From: Balneolaceae bacterium
GTDB taxonomy: Bacteria > Bacteroidota > Rhodothermia > Balneolales > Balneolaceae
Direction: 5' to 3'
NCBI GenBank assembly: GCA_017795005.1
Contig: CP051242.1
Location: 1,884,976-1,948,975, forward strand
Length of the DNA stretch: 64,000 nucleotides
Numbering within the stretch: the stretch's first letter is position 1; each line of letters opens with the position of its first letter. Of this stretch, positions 1-9,923 are shown one piece after another. Made by a program: the position numbers and the translations under genes. The notes under the pieces were generated by a model, which ran no database searches, had not been told where the DNA came from, and saw only the letters and a list, made by a program, of their open reading frames with translations.

Positions 1-1
1 T

Positions 2-2683
2 AAAAACAAAACACAAAACACACGTAGCAAAGCTTCTCGCTTTGCGTGGTTGTTTTTGGTTTTTGGCGTTTTACTCAGCATTACATCTGTAGATGTATTT
101 GCTCAGGTGCCTCCTGCCAATACACCCATTGGTAACCAAGCCAGTGCAACCTATGTTGACAATGGCGGTACTCCGCAATCGGTTACATCGAACACAGTTG
201 AAACCATCGTTCAACAAGTAGCTGGTGTTACCATTACTCAGGATATTAGCCTTACGGTTAGCCCTGGTGGTCAGGTATCATACCCACATACAATCACAAA
301 CACCGGTAACGGGGTGGATAAGTTTGATCTTACCACGCTAGCCGGAAGCGGTGATTTTACCTACAGCAACATTCAAATCTTTCCCGATGTGGATGGTAAC
401 GGGGTTCCGGATAACTTTACGGAAATCTTTGAAACTCCAAATATTTCCTTTCCGGGAAATACAGGAGGGAATCCAAACACCTACGGCGTAGTAGTTGTTG
501 CGACTGTTCCTTCGGGAGGAGTTAACGATGGAGATTCACAAAGTTTCCAACTTACCGCAACAAGTGATCTCGATTCAAATGAATCTGCTTCAAATACCAA
601 CACGACAACTGTAGATGAAGATGCTGTCGTAAATGTGCAAAAAGCAAGGAGTGTACAGAACGTAGCAGTAGGTGATACGGTAACGTATACGTTATCCTAC
701 ACCGAGGCGGGTGGTAACTCTAACGCTTCGAATCTTGTCATCAAAGATCCACTTCCAGCGGGAGTAACTTATGTTCCTGGATCCGGTCGTTGGTCTGGTG
801 CATCAGGTGTGCCTTTAACAGATTCCAATACTGGCGAAACAGCAAGTGGTATCACGTATGAGTTTGACGATTCCGGAGTTGCAGACTCTGTAATCGTACA
901 AATTGCGAATATCAATTTTGGATCTGCGGGTAATATCTCATTCAAGGTTACAGTAAACGCTGGAACAGAAGGAAATACTATCCTAAACACGGGTTCTTAT
1001 TACCATGATGATGCGTTAACACCAACTACTACAAACGCAGCCGATATCATTGTTGATGAGAATTATGATATCGAATCGATTGGAACTGATACCGTTTCTA
1101 TCGGAGAAGTAAACCAGGGCTCGATCGTTAATTTTGTGAACAAGTTTGTAAACGAAGGTACAGCTACCGATACCTATACGATTACTACTACTAACAATAA
1201 CTACCCATCTGGTACTACTTTTACGTTCTACAAAGCGGATGGTGACGATCTTCCAACTTCTCCGTTTACCCAAGGTGGAGGAGGACAGTATATCACGGGG
1301 CCGGTTGCCGTAGGTGATACTATTACGGTTATTTTACAAGTAAACCTACCTTCTGGTGTAAGTGGGGGACCATATTCGGTTGTTAAAACCCTTACGTCGG
1401 TAAATGATCCGTCTGAAAGTGATTTCCATGTGGATGCTTTAGACGGTATTAAAACTCCTACTGTAGATATCACCAACGATGGAGCAATCGGAACAGGAAC
1501 AGGTGTGGGGCAAGGACCTGAAACCAATCCGGTAAGTACTATTACAACCAATCCGAACAATACAGTTACGTTCAGTTTATGGATTACCAATACCAGTGCT
1601 CAAAGTGATAAATATGCACTTGCATTTGGTACTGATACAACTGTTGCCGGAGATATCACCGGAACCTTACCTACTAATTGGACGGCTACTTTTACAGACC
1701 CTAACAATGGGAATTCAACTGTAACATCAATGCCTCCAAACGGACAAGGTAATCTTGCTCCGGGAGATTCTATTGAAGTAGATTTCAACGTGACTATTCC
1801 TGCCGGTTATGCTCCGGGAGATGTGGAACTATACGTTCGTGCTTTATCTCAAACAACCGGTGCAAAGGATATAAAACATGAAAGAGTTGCTGTAAACACA
1901 GTAAGAAGTCTATCTCTAACATCTAATAATACTGGTGTTGTAGCTCCGGGTGGTTCTGTGAATTACACTCACACACTAACGGTAAACAGTAACGTAACAG
2001 AGAATGATGGTACTAACACTGATTTCTACATCGAACTAACTAATTCCATCCCAGTAGGTTGGTCAGCTGTGGTTTATTGGGATACAGATGAAGATGGAAG
2101 TGTAACATCCGCTGATTCATTGCTAACGGATGCGGCTACTCCAGGTTCTATAGACCTGCCATCTGGCGTTGGATCGTTGGTTTTTGGTGACCAACTCAGG
2201 TTCATTGTCAACGTAAATGCAAGTGTGGCACTTGAAGATGGTGCTACTAATCAGACCACCATCACCATATCTGATGAGGGTGTTGTCGGACTTGCTGATG
2301 TTTTCAACAACGACCAAACCGAAGTTCAAGCTGGTGTAATAAACATTTCCAAGTTCCAGGCACCTGACGTTTCAGGTTCTGCTGGAACATTTACATCAAA
2401 CCAGTTTAATGTATTTCCCGGGGATACCGTTTGGTATAAAATCGTGGTAGTAAACGATGGTTCTCAGACGGTAACTAATGTAGTTGTACAAGACGTAGTT
2501 CCTTCCTACACCACCATAGCTGTACCAGCTACGGTAACGCAAGACATTGGTACCATTACCGGACTTGCATTGGATCCAGCCAATCCAACAGCAGGAAACA
2601 CAGGTACTGTAAAGGTGACCACACCATCACTTCAATCAACCCACCAATTCACCATCATTTTTGCGGTGAAAGTGGATGAATAA
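2..2683 (+). CDS. Large exported DUF11-repeat surface protein (5' end outside window)
   Basis: The reading frame is open from base 2. Codons before the TTG at 50 encode a basic stretch (KASRFAW) directly ahead of a hydrophobic run ending in VFAQ, so the signal peptide and true start lie upstream of the window and a start at 50 would cut off the n-region. The mature protein is over 850 residues of beta-rich, Asn/Thr/Gly-rich sequence. It opens with an ATYVDNGGT..SV.SN motif shared with the next gene. It has DUF11-type (TIGR01451) repeats, clearest at about residues 194-330 and 764-877 counted from base 50, and ends in VKVDE, close to the end of the third giant (VKIDE). There is no T9SS tail, sortase motif or membrane anchor. 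Its role is probably cell-surface or adhesive; this is inferred from family and neighbours only. Confidence 0.8.
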   Translation, partial: KNKTQNTRSKASRFAWLFLVFGVLLSITSVDVFAQVPPANTPIGNQASATYVDNGGTPQSVTSNTVETIVQQVAGVTITQDISLTVSPGGQVSYPHTITNTGNGVDKFDLTTLAGSGDFTYSNIQIFPDVDGNGVPDNFTEIFETPNISFPGNTGGNPNTYGVVVVATVPSGGVNDGDSQSFQLTATSDLDSNESASNTNTTTVDEDAVVNVQKARSVQNVAVGDTVTYTLSYTEAGGNSNASNLVIKDPLPAGVTYVPGSGRWSGASGVPLTDSNTGETASGITYEFDDSGVADSVIVQIANINFGSAGNISFKVTVNAGTEGNTILNTGSYYHDDALTPTTTNAADIIVDENYDIESIGTDTVSIGEVNQGSIVNFVNKFVNEGTATDTYTITTTNNNYPSGTTFTFYKADGDDLPTSPFTQGGGGQYITGPVAVGDTITVILQVNLPSGVSGGPYSVVKTLTSVNDPSESDFHVDALDGIKTPTVDITNDGAIGTGTGVGQGPETNPVSTITTNPNNTVTFSLWITNTSAQSDKYALAFGTDTTVAGDITGTLPTNWTATFTDPNNGNSTVTSMPPNGQGNLAPGDSIEVDFNVTIPAGYAPGDVELYVRALSQTTGAKDIKHERVAVNTVRSLSLTSNNTGVVAPGGSVNYTHTLTVNSNVTENDGTNTDFYIELTNSIPVGWSAVVYWDTDEDGSVTSADSLLTDAATPGSIDLPSGVGSLVFGDQLRFIVNVNASVALEDGATNQTTITISDEGVVGLADVFNNDQTEVQAGVINISKFQAPDVSGSAGTFTSNQFNVFPGDTVWYKIVVVNDGSQTVTNVVVQDVVPSYTTIAVPATVTQDIGTITGLALDPANPTAGNTGTVKVTTPSLQSTHQFTIIFAVKVDE

Positions 2684-2699
2684 CAAGAATTCTTAACCC

Positions 2700-2736
2700 A
2701 GACATGGAGATGGGGGTGATACCCCTGTCTCTCTTT
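2700..2736 (+). terminator. Intercistronic hairpin between the first two giant genes
   Basis: GGGGT (2713-2717) pairs with ACCCC (2721-2725), and AGACA (2700-2704) can pair outside with TGTCT (2726-2730) around a bulge. A pyrimidine/U-rich stretch follows (2731-2737). It lies in the 64 bp gap between the stop of the first gene and the GTG of the second. It could be a partial terminator or a processing/stability element that sets different levels of the operon's proteins. The U-tract is short. Confidence 0.4.
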
Positions 2737-2747
2737 TAAAACAAATA

Positions 2748-5700
2748 GTGAATAGATTTTTCCCACATATTATCCTTTTGATACTTGCCATGTTCGGCGG
2801 GGTGGGAAGAGTTTATGCACAAGATGCTCCGCCTCCAGGTGAACAGATTATTAATCAGGTTACCAGTACCTATGTTGAAAATGGAGGAACTGCTGTAAGT
2901 GTATTCTCGAACGAAGTACAAGTGGTAGTTGAAGGGATAACAGAATTTAATTTCTGGCCAAACAATTCAATGGTTCAATTCAGAGGGAGAAGTGTTGAGT
3001 TTAGTCATTATGTGAGAAACACTGGCAACGCATCAACAATAATTGATATCAAAGGGTACAATACTGGCGGAGATGACTTCGATATGCAGGATCTTGCATG
3101 GACAAGTTCTGGATTGACAGAAAATAGTGCGGCAATTGCAAGTGATGATACAATTTCAACATCGGTCGTCCTTGAACCGGGACAAGAATTTGGAGTCACA
3201 TACATAGGATGGATTAGTAACCTTGAGGAGAGAGAAAGACTTTCCTCAATTATGGTATTTGAAGCCACTTCGAGAGAAACAGGCCTGACAGTTACAAATG
3301 CCGATACAATCACCATTCAACTTGGAGCAGTTGTTGATGTACAAAAAGAACAAATTGGAGTAACTGAAGATCTGAGACAAGGGGATAGCTTTGGGTACCG
3401 AATTCAGGGAGAAAATATTGGTGATTTAACTGCACTGCCGAGATTAATTACAGTTGATGGTATTGAAGTTGAAAAAGTAATTCTAACTGATTCAATTCCG
3501 GTAAATCTGACATTCAACTCATTTGAAGAATTCGACAAAGGAGTACCATACTACCATGTTAACGAAGGTGGAGTTCTTGAATTTACAACTGCACCACCTG
3601 AAGACCTTTCTACTGTAGATATTATTGGAATAGGGTTTGATTCGCTAAATGTGGGTGAAACTTTTGATGCAACTTTCTCAGTGTCTGTAAATGATAATGC
3701 TACTGGTTCAGTCTTAAATATCGCCGAAATTTCTTATGTAGATCCGGATGGTACTGTTACTTCTGCTGCGGCTTCAAATGAGGTTGTCGCTGAACTCCCG
3801 GAAGTCGCGGCTGCCATCGATTATTTTACAAATGATGAATTTGATGAAGAAACCGGAACTTCCGGAATTGGAGAACCGCTTCATATTCAGGCATCTGCAT
3901 CTGCTTGTAATGAAAACAGAGCTGAAATCGAGATCGTAATCATTGAAATAAGTTCTACTCTCACAGGAGATATGGAAACATATACTGGTGTTGAAACCGG
4001 TCCGAATACGGGTAAATTCAGGATTCAGGAAGAAGTACCAACTAGAGACGGCTTCGTTTTTCCAGTGGTAATCGATAATAAAATTCTGGAAACAGGCGAG
4101 GATGATGTAATAATAGCCGAACTACAGTGTAATGGATTAAGAGGCGGTGGAGGTACAGCGGCAACTATTGAAGCTGAAGTGCTGGTTGATCCATTTGGTA
4201 TTGTATTTGATAGTGAGACAAATCAGGTTGTTCCGGGCGCAGAAGTTCGCATTTACGATGTTACGGGAGCAAATAATGGTGGCAACCCGGGCGGACTTGC
4301 CAGAGTATTTACAGCCACTGGAAGGGAAGAGACTTCCAGTATTTCAATCAGCGAAAGTGCAGGTAAATTTAAATTCCCATTCCTTCGCCCGGGGACATAC
4401 AGGATTGAAGTTACTCCTCCAAGGGGGTATACATTTAGCTCGGTTGTGCCTGTTGATTCATTACCGGATAATCGGGTTGTTGAAAGAAGTGCTTCCTACG
4501 GTATGGACTTTGATATCATTGGGCAACCAACTGGTTTAGACTTTGATATTCCATTAGATCCACAAGCTCTCGGTGTTCTTTTAGCAGAAAAGACCGTTGA
4601 TCGTTCGGTCGCAGAAATAGGTGACTTCGTAAACTATACTATAACACTTAAAAGTGAAGCTGTAAATACGGTAGAGAATCTGACTGTTTATGATAAACTC
4701 CCATTTGGTTTCGAGTATCAACCTGGGTCTGCAAAACTGGATGGAGTAGCATTGGAGGATTCAGCTTCAGGGATTGGACCGGATCTGGAATTCGAAATTG
4801 GAGATATAGAACCAGGACAAACATTAGTTCTTACTTACCGGGTATATCTGGGACCGGGATCAGAAAGAAGTGACGGGATTAATGTCGCTGTTATTCAAAG
4901 TGATGAACTTGTTGTAAAGACCAGTAATCAGGCCAAAGTTAAAATTGAAGTGCGTGGAGGGGTATTTAATGACGAAGCACTGATTATCGGAAAGGTATTT
5001 CTGGATTGTGATGAGAATAATATGCAGAACGGCACAGAAATGGGGATTCCTGGAGTCCGTCTGTATCTTGAGAATGGTAATTATGTTATTACAGACAGCA
5101 ACGGGATGTATTCTTTCTATGCAATTAATCCAAATAAGCATGTTCTGAAACTGGATAATTACTCGCTTCCTACCGGAGCAAAAATGAAAGTACTTGACAA
5201 TCGACATGCTTTTGACCCTTCCAGTCGTTTTGTTGATGTGAAAAAAGGAGAGCTGCACCGTGCCGATTTTGCTGTTTGTGAATGTAATGGTGATATCATT
5301 AACGAGATAAAAGAAAGAGCTGACTTGATTAACGGGGTTGTAAAAGACAATCTGTCTTCTTCGCTAAAACAAAGTTTTTCAATCAATGAAAGAGTCGCAG
5401 GTTCAGGAAACTCAAGTATTGCAACCGGTACAATTGGTAATGTAAAAGCCCCTGTAATTGAACAATCGACTCCGGGCAAGGTGATCGAAGAAGTGTCTAT
5501 GGTAGAAATCAATAATGATTCTACTCCTTCTCTTTCAATTGAAGAAATGATTCTGAATACAGATGCTGAGCTTGGTTTCCTGAATATTGCAGATGGAGAT
5601 ACAATCAGAAGTGAAAAAGTTACTATTTGGGCTAAAGGAAAACAGGGAGCATTATTCGATTTATTTGTGAATGGAGAAATAATAGGAGCCCACAGAATTG

Positions 5701-8700
5701 GACAGCGTTCTGTTCTTCAAGCGGAAGGAATTCAGGTTTGGGAATATGTAAGTATAGATTTACAGCCAGGAAAGAATGAAATCGAGTTGGTTGAGGGCGA
5801 TCCATTTGGAAATATCAGAGCATCAGAAAAAATTACATTGGTTACCCCTGGTGCCCTGAGTGAAGTGGTTGTAACTGTTCCAAGAAATAATGTTTCTGCC
5901 GATGGTACTTCCACAGCTTTAGTTAACATAAAACTGGTGGATGGAGACGGCGTTAAGATAGGTTCCAGGATGCCGGTTACTTTGGACGTTTCAAAAGGAG
6001 TATGGAAAGTTGCGGACCTTGATGCCCAACAACCCGGAACTCAGGTATTTATTGAGAATGGAGAAGCTACATATGAACTTCAATCTACCATAGAACCTGC
6101 GACATCAAAAGTAAGAGCATCGGTAGGTGTTATTCAGGGAGGGGCAAAAGTTGAGTTTCTTCCCGATCTGCGACCAATAATTGCAGCTGGTATTCTGGAA
6201 GGAACTATCCGATTGAGGGAACCACTTAATATCAGCAGCGATGTAGATAATGACGGGTTTGAAAGAGAGTTGAAACAGCTTTCATACAACATGAATGCGT
6301 TTACCGCTGACGGACGTTTCGCATTCTTCCTAAAAGGGAAAGTTTCCGGAAAGACATTACTGACAGCTGGGTTTGATTCAGAAAAGGAAAAAGAAGAGCG
6401 TCTGTTCAGAGATATCAGACCTGAAGAATATTATCCTATATATGGTGAGTCTTCTATCAAAGGATTTGATGCACAATCTTCAGGAAGACTATATATACGT
6501 CTTGATCGAGGCAAAACTTACGCTCTTTACGGTGATTTTATCACTCAGGAAAATCATCAGGATATTCAGTTAAGCGGTTATAGTCGTTCTCAGAATGGAT
6601 TGAAAACATATCTGGAACAAGGAAAACTTTCGGTGGAAGCGTTTGGTGTAAGCTCAATTTCTGCAAGAAGAATAAGAGAATTCAGAGCTCAAGGGGTATC
6701 CAGATACGAACTCCCAGACCGCGATCTGATAGATAACAGTGAAATTATTGAGTTAATTACTTATGACCGTGAGCAAAGTGAAGTAATTCTTTCAACAGAG
6801 CGGTTAACAAGATTTAGTGATTACGTAATTGATCCTTTTTCAGGAGTTATCACTTTTAAAAATCCTGTGTTTAGTGTGGATGGAGATTTTAATTCGGTAT
6901 TTATCAGAGCGACCTACGAAGTCGAAAATGATTCTGAAAGATATTTAATAGGTGGTGTAAGAGGTGATGTTGAAGTAATAGACGGTCTTAACGTTGGTGC
7001 AGGTATCGTTCAGGATAATAATCCAACAGGCGATTTCACTATGGCCAGCACTAATTTGAATTTTGAGTTAGGTCAATCCACAAAAATTATTGCCGAAGCC
7101 GCACATACAATATCAGAAAATGAAGGAACCGGAAATGCGGGAAGGGTAGAAGTTCGTCATAAAGGAAACAGGTATGAATTAAATGGTCAGGTTGGGCGAT
7201 CGGATGAGAACTTTAGTAATCAAGGTGCAAGTTTAGGACAATCAAGAACAGAAGCCAATGCAAGAGGTCGATTTAATCTGACTTCATCAACTAACCTAAA
7301 TGCTGAATTCAGGTTATCAAGAAATGATACTACCGGGGATCAGACTCTTGGAACTCTTGTGGGAATTAAGCATTCATTCCAGTCAGGAATCAATGCTGAA
7401 TTAGGAGTTCGTCATTCTGAACAGACTAATAGCACTTCTGAAGATGTAACTAATACCAATCTTAGAACTAAAGTTACAACTAAGCTTCCTTTTGTTATCG
7501 GGGCTTCAGCATTTGGTGAGTATGAACAGGATCTGAATGCAGTTGACCGGAAGACCATAGCTGTTGGTGGCGACTATAAAATCAAAAACATTGCTAAGGC
7601 TTATGCTAAGCATGAATTTATTTCAAGTGCAGGTGGCCGATATACCCTTCAAAGTAATGCGCAGAGAAATAATACTGTATTCGGTATTGATGCAAATTAT
7701 ATGAAGAATGGTAAAATTTTCAGTGAATACCGAATGAATGATGCGCTGGATGGAAGAAGCGGTCAGGCTTCATTAGGACTGAGAAACAGATTTAGTTTGA
7801 GAGAAGGATTAGCATTAAATGCAGGATTCGAACGGATATTTACAGTTCAGGGGCCAAGTACCAATGATGGAACCGCAATTTCAAGTTCTATTGAATACAC
7901 TGGAAATCAAAACTGGAAAGGATCTGCAAGAGCAGAGGCTCGTTTTGGAGCGAATGCCAATAACTATTTGAGCAGTCTTGGATATGGTTTGAAAATCAAT
8001 ACCGACTGGACTTTCCTTGCAAGGAATATCATGGCAATCACCACAACTGAAGGAACTTCAGGAATTCGAAAACTTCAGGAGCGACTTCAGATTGGTGCCG
8101 CTTACCGTAATACAGCTACAAACCAGTTTGATGCACTAGTCAGGTATGAGTTCAAATATGAGATAGATCAGAACATAGCCCCGGATTTCTTCCGAACAGC
8201 TCATGTGCTTTCTACTCATGCGAATTATCATCCGACTTCAGATTGGGTATTCTCAGGAAGAGTGGCTGCTAAATATGCACTTGAAAGCGATGATCAACTT
8301 AGGTCGGAGTCATTCCTTGAATTAATCTCGGGAAGAGCAATGTATGACATCAATGAAAGATGGGACGCTGGTATCAATGCAAGTATTCTCGCTAACAGTG
8401 ATTTCACTACTAAAGATTATGGTCTGGGTCTGGAAGTAGGTTATCTGGTTGCTACAAACCTTCGTCTTGCTATCGGTTTTAACTTCTTTGGGTATGAAGA
8501 TGAGGATCTGGCGGCTAATAACTATACCCAAGCAGGAACTTATCTGGGCTTCAGTTATAAATTTGATGAGCAAATATTTAAGAATCTGGCACCTGAGCGA
8601 AGTAAGAATTTCATCGATGAAGACATGTACCTGACCTGCGTTCCTTGTGAGAAGCCAATGGATATTCAAACAATGCCTGTGGATATGCCTGATTACTCTC

Positions 8701-9923
8701 TTGATCCGGTTACTCTGGCGGCAGCAGATTTTGATTATAAACCACTTACGACTTACGTACTTCTTCCTCGTCAAATCCATTTCGATAACAACAAATCCTA
8801 TATCAATCAGTCGACGGCACAAATGCTGGATAAAGTTGCCAAGTTCCTGATGAATGAAGACGATTACATAATCAATCTATCCGGATTTACAGATACAAAA
8901 TCTTCTGTGGAATATAACCAGGCATTATCTGACAGAAGATCCATGGCTGCTCGTGCTTATCTGATTGCAGCAGGTGTTGAAGACAGAAAACTTGTAATAG
9001 ACGGGTATGGTGAACTTCAATCTAAAGGAGAGAATATTGTTGAAATGGCACTGGAGCGTAAGGTTCAACTTGATCTTAATGAGTTGAACAGCAAAGTTAC
9101 ATTTGTTGATCAGGTTGAGGATTTACAGATTCAGCAAAAAGCAGCAAGAATCGGAGCATGGGATTACATCTTTAAATCTGAACATAATGCTGTTCCAACG
9201 AATATGAATCTTGCTTCCGGAGCAACCCGATTGAGCTACCTGAATAAATACATTCTCCAAAGAATAGCGATGACCATGAAGCAGTATCCATCGGTAGTTG
9301 TAACAATTGGTCTTCCAAATGATGACAGATTTAATACACTTCAAAATGTGATTCTTGAAGAATTAAGTAATCATGGTGCGGATATCATGAGATTCATGTT
9401 TACACGTGGAGCAACCGGAGATGCCAATACTGTTCGATTTGATTACAGAAATGCTGAGAACCTGACCTTTATTGATCAGCGTGATGACGTGAAGTTTGCT
9501 AATAACAATGAAATCCCTGCATTGCTTGAAAGTTTACTGCAAATACTTAATACACGTCAAGATTATGCATTAATACATGACTTGTCTCAAAGTTATGTAG
9601 TTCCTGATCGTGTAAACTTTAGCCCGGGTATTGCGCTACTGGATAATGAAACAGAGGCTGTATTATCAAGAATTGGATCTTACCTCAGAAATAATCCATC
9701 AGTATATCTGGAATTAATTGGAGACGGAAGCGCCATTGAATCCAGAAGAATGAAAGCTATGCTCGATTATCTGGAAGAATGGGGTATTCAGCCAAACAGA
9801 ATTACAACAAGCAGAAGTACGATTAATACACAAGGAAAGTCTATTCGTATTGAATATAGAAATGCAGATTCCATCAACCTAAGAAACATCGAGTTCTTAA
9901 ACAGAGATAGGGGGCAAAACTGA
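2748..9923 (+). CDS. Giant outer-membrane protein: DUF11, SdrD-B-like, Ig-like, barrel-like region and two OmpA-like domains
   Basis: 2391 residues from a GTG start that gives a clean signal peptide (hydrophobic core, then RVYAQ). Reading along: an N-terminal module related to the previous gene (TYVENGGT); a carboxypeptidase-regulatory-like fold at about 480-566; DUF11 at about 609-726; an SdrD-B-like domain at about 742-811 (IIGKVFLDCDENNMQNG); an Ig-like module at about 940-1022; and a BIG/invasin-like domain at about 1033-1135. A roughly 800-residue region of alternating strands (about 1148-1940) contains YPIYGESS and FDAQSSGRLY and looks like an outer-membrane barrel. An OmpA-like domain follows at about 2005-2115 (HFDNNKSYIN, then DRRSMAARAYL). 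A second, diverged OmpA-like domain at about 2281-2378 has IESRRMKAMLDYL. Known OmpA-like domains bind peptidoglycan. I infer an outer-membrane platform for the two flanking exported proteins. Confidence 0.8.
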   Translation: MNRFFPHIILLILAMFGGVGRVYAQDAPPPGEQIINQVTSTYVENGGTAVSVFSNEVQVVVEGITEFNFWPNNSMVQFRGRSVEFSHYVRNTGNASTIIDIKGYNTGGDDFDMQDLAWTSSGLTENSAAIASDDTISTSVVLEPGQEFGVTYIGWISNLEERERLSSIMVFEATSRETGLTVTNADTITIQLGAVVDVQKEQIGVTEDLRQGDSFGYRIQGENIGDLTALPRLITVDGIEVEKVILTDSIPVNLTFNSFEEFDKGVPYYHVNEGGVLEFTTAPPEDLSTVDIIGIGFDSLNVGETFDATFSVSVNDNATGSVLNIAEISYVDPDGTVTSAAASNEVVAELPEVAAAIDYFTNDEFDEETGTSGIGEPLHIQASASACNENRAEIEIVIIEISSTLTGDMETYTGVETGPNTGKFRIQEEVPTRDGFVFPVVIDNKILETGEDDVIIAELQCNGLRGGGGTAATIEAEVLVDPFGIVFDSETNQVVPGAEVRIYDVTGANNGGNPGGLARVFTATGREETSSISISESAGKFKFPFLRPGTYRIEVTPPRGYTFSSVVPVDSLPDNRVVERSASYGMDFDIIGQPTGLDFDIPLDPQALGVLLAEKTVDRSVAEIGDFVNYTITLKSEAVNTVENLTVYDKLPFGFEYQPGSAKLDGVALEDSASGIGPDLEFEIGDIEPGQTLVLTYRVYLGPGSERSDGINVAVIQSDELVVKTSNQAKVKIEVRGGVFNDEALIIGKVFLDCDENNMQNGTEMGIPGVRLYLENGNYVITDSNGMYSFYAINPNKHVLKLDNYSLPTGAKMKVLDNRHAFDPSSRFVDVKKGELHRADFAVCECNGDIINEIKERADLINGVVKDNLSSSLKQSFSINERVAGSGNSSIATGTIGNVKAPVIEQSTPGKVIEEVSMVEINNDSTPSLSIEEMILNTDAELGFLNIADGDTIRSEKVTIWAKGKQGALFDLFVNGEIIGAHRIGQRSVLQAEGIQVWEYVSIDLQPGKNEIELVEGDPFGNIRASEKITLVTPGALSEVVVTVPRNNVSADGTSTALVNIKLVDGDGVKIGSRMPVTLDVSKGVWKVADLDAQQPGTQVFIENGEATYELQSTIEPATSKVRASVGVIQGGAKVEFLPDLRPIIAAGILEGTIRLREPLNISSDVDNDGFERELKQLSYNMNAFTADGRFAFFLKGKVSGKTLLTAGFDSEKEKEERLFRDIRPEEYYPIYGESSIKGFDAQSSGRLYIRLDRGKTYALYGDFITQENHQDIQLSGYSRSQNGLKTYLEQGKLSVEAFGVSSISARRIREFRAQGVSRYELPDRDLIDNSEIIELITYDREQSEVILSTERLTRFSDYVIDPFSGVITFKNPVFSVDGDFNSVFIRATYEVENDSERYLIGGVRGDVEVIDGLNVGAGIVQDNNPTGDFTMASTNLNFELGQSTKIIAEAAHTISENEGTGNAGRVEVRHKGNRYELNGQVGRSDENFSNQGASLGQSRTEANARGRFNLTSSTNLNAEFRLSRNDTTGDQTLGTLVGIKHSFQSGINAELGVRHSEQTNSTSEDVTNTNLRTKVTTKLPFVIGASAFGEYEQDLNAVDRKTIAVGGDYKIKNIAKAYAKHEFISSAGGRYTLQSNAQRNNTVFGIDANYMKNGKIFSEYRMNDALDGRSGQASLGLRNRFSLREGLALNAGFERIFTVQGPSTNDGTAISSSIEYTGNQNWKGSARAEARFGANANNYLSSLGYGLKINTDWTFLARNIMAITTTEGTSGIRKLQERLQIGAAYRNTATNQFDALVRYEFKYEIDQNIAPDFFRTAHVLSTHANYHPTSDWVFSGRVAAKYALESDDQLRSESFLELISGRAMYDINERWDAGINASILANSDFTTKDYGLGLEVGYLVATNLRLAIGFNFFGYEDEDLAANNYTQAGTYLGFSYKFDEQIFKNLAPERSKNFIDEDMYLTCVPCEKPMDIQTMPVDMPDYSLDPVTLAAADFDYKPLTTYVLLPRQIHFDNNKSYINQSTAQMLDKVAKFLMNEDDYIINLSGFTDTKSSVEYNQALSDRRSMAARAYLIAAGVEDRKLVIDGYGELQSKGENIVEMALERKVQLDLNELNSKVTFVDQVEDLQIQQKAARIGAWDYIFKSEHNAVPTNMNLASGATRLSYLNKYILQRIAMTMKQYPSVVVTIGLPNDDRFNTLQNVILEELSNHGADIMRFMFTRGATGDANTVRFDYRNAENLTFIDQRDDVKFANNNEIPALLESLLQILNTRQDYALIHDLSQSYVVPDRVNFSPGIALLDNETEAVLSRIGSYLRNNPSVYLELIGDGSAIESRRMKAMLDYLEEWGIQPNRITTSRSTINTQGKSIRIEYRNADSINLRNIEFLNRDRGQN

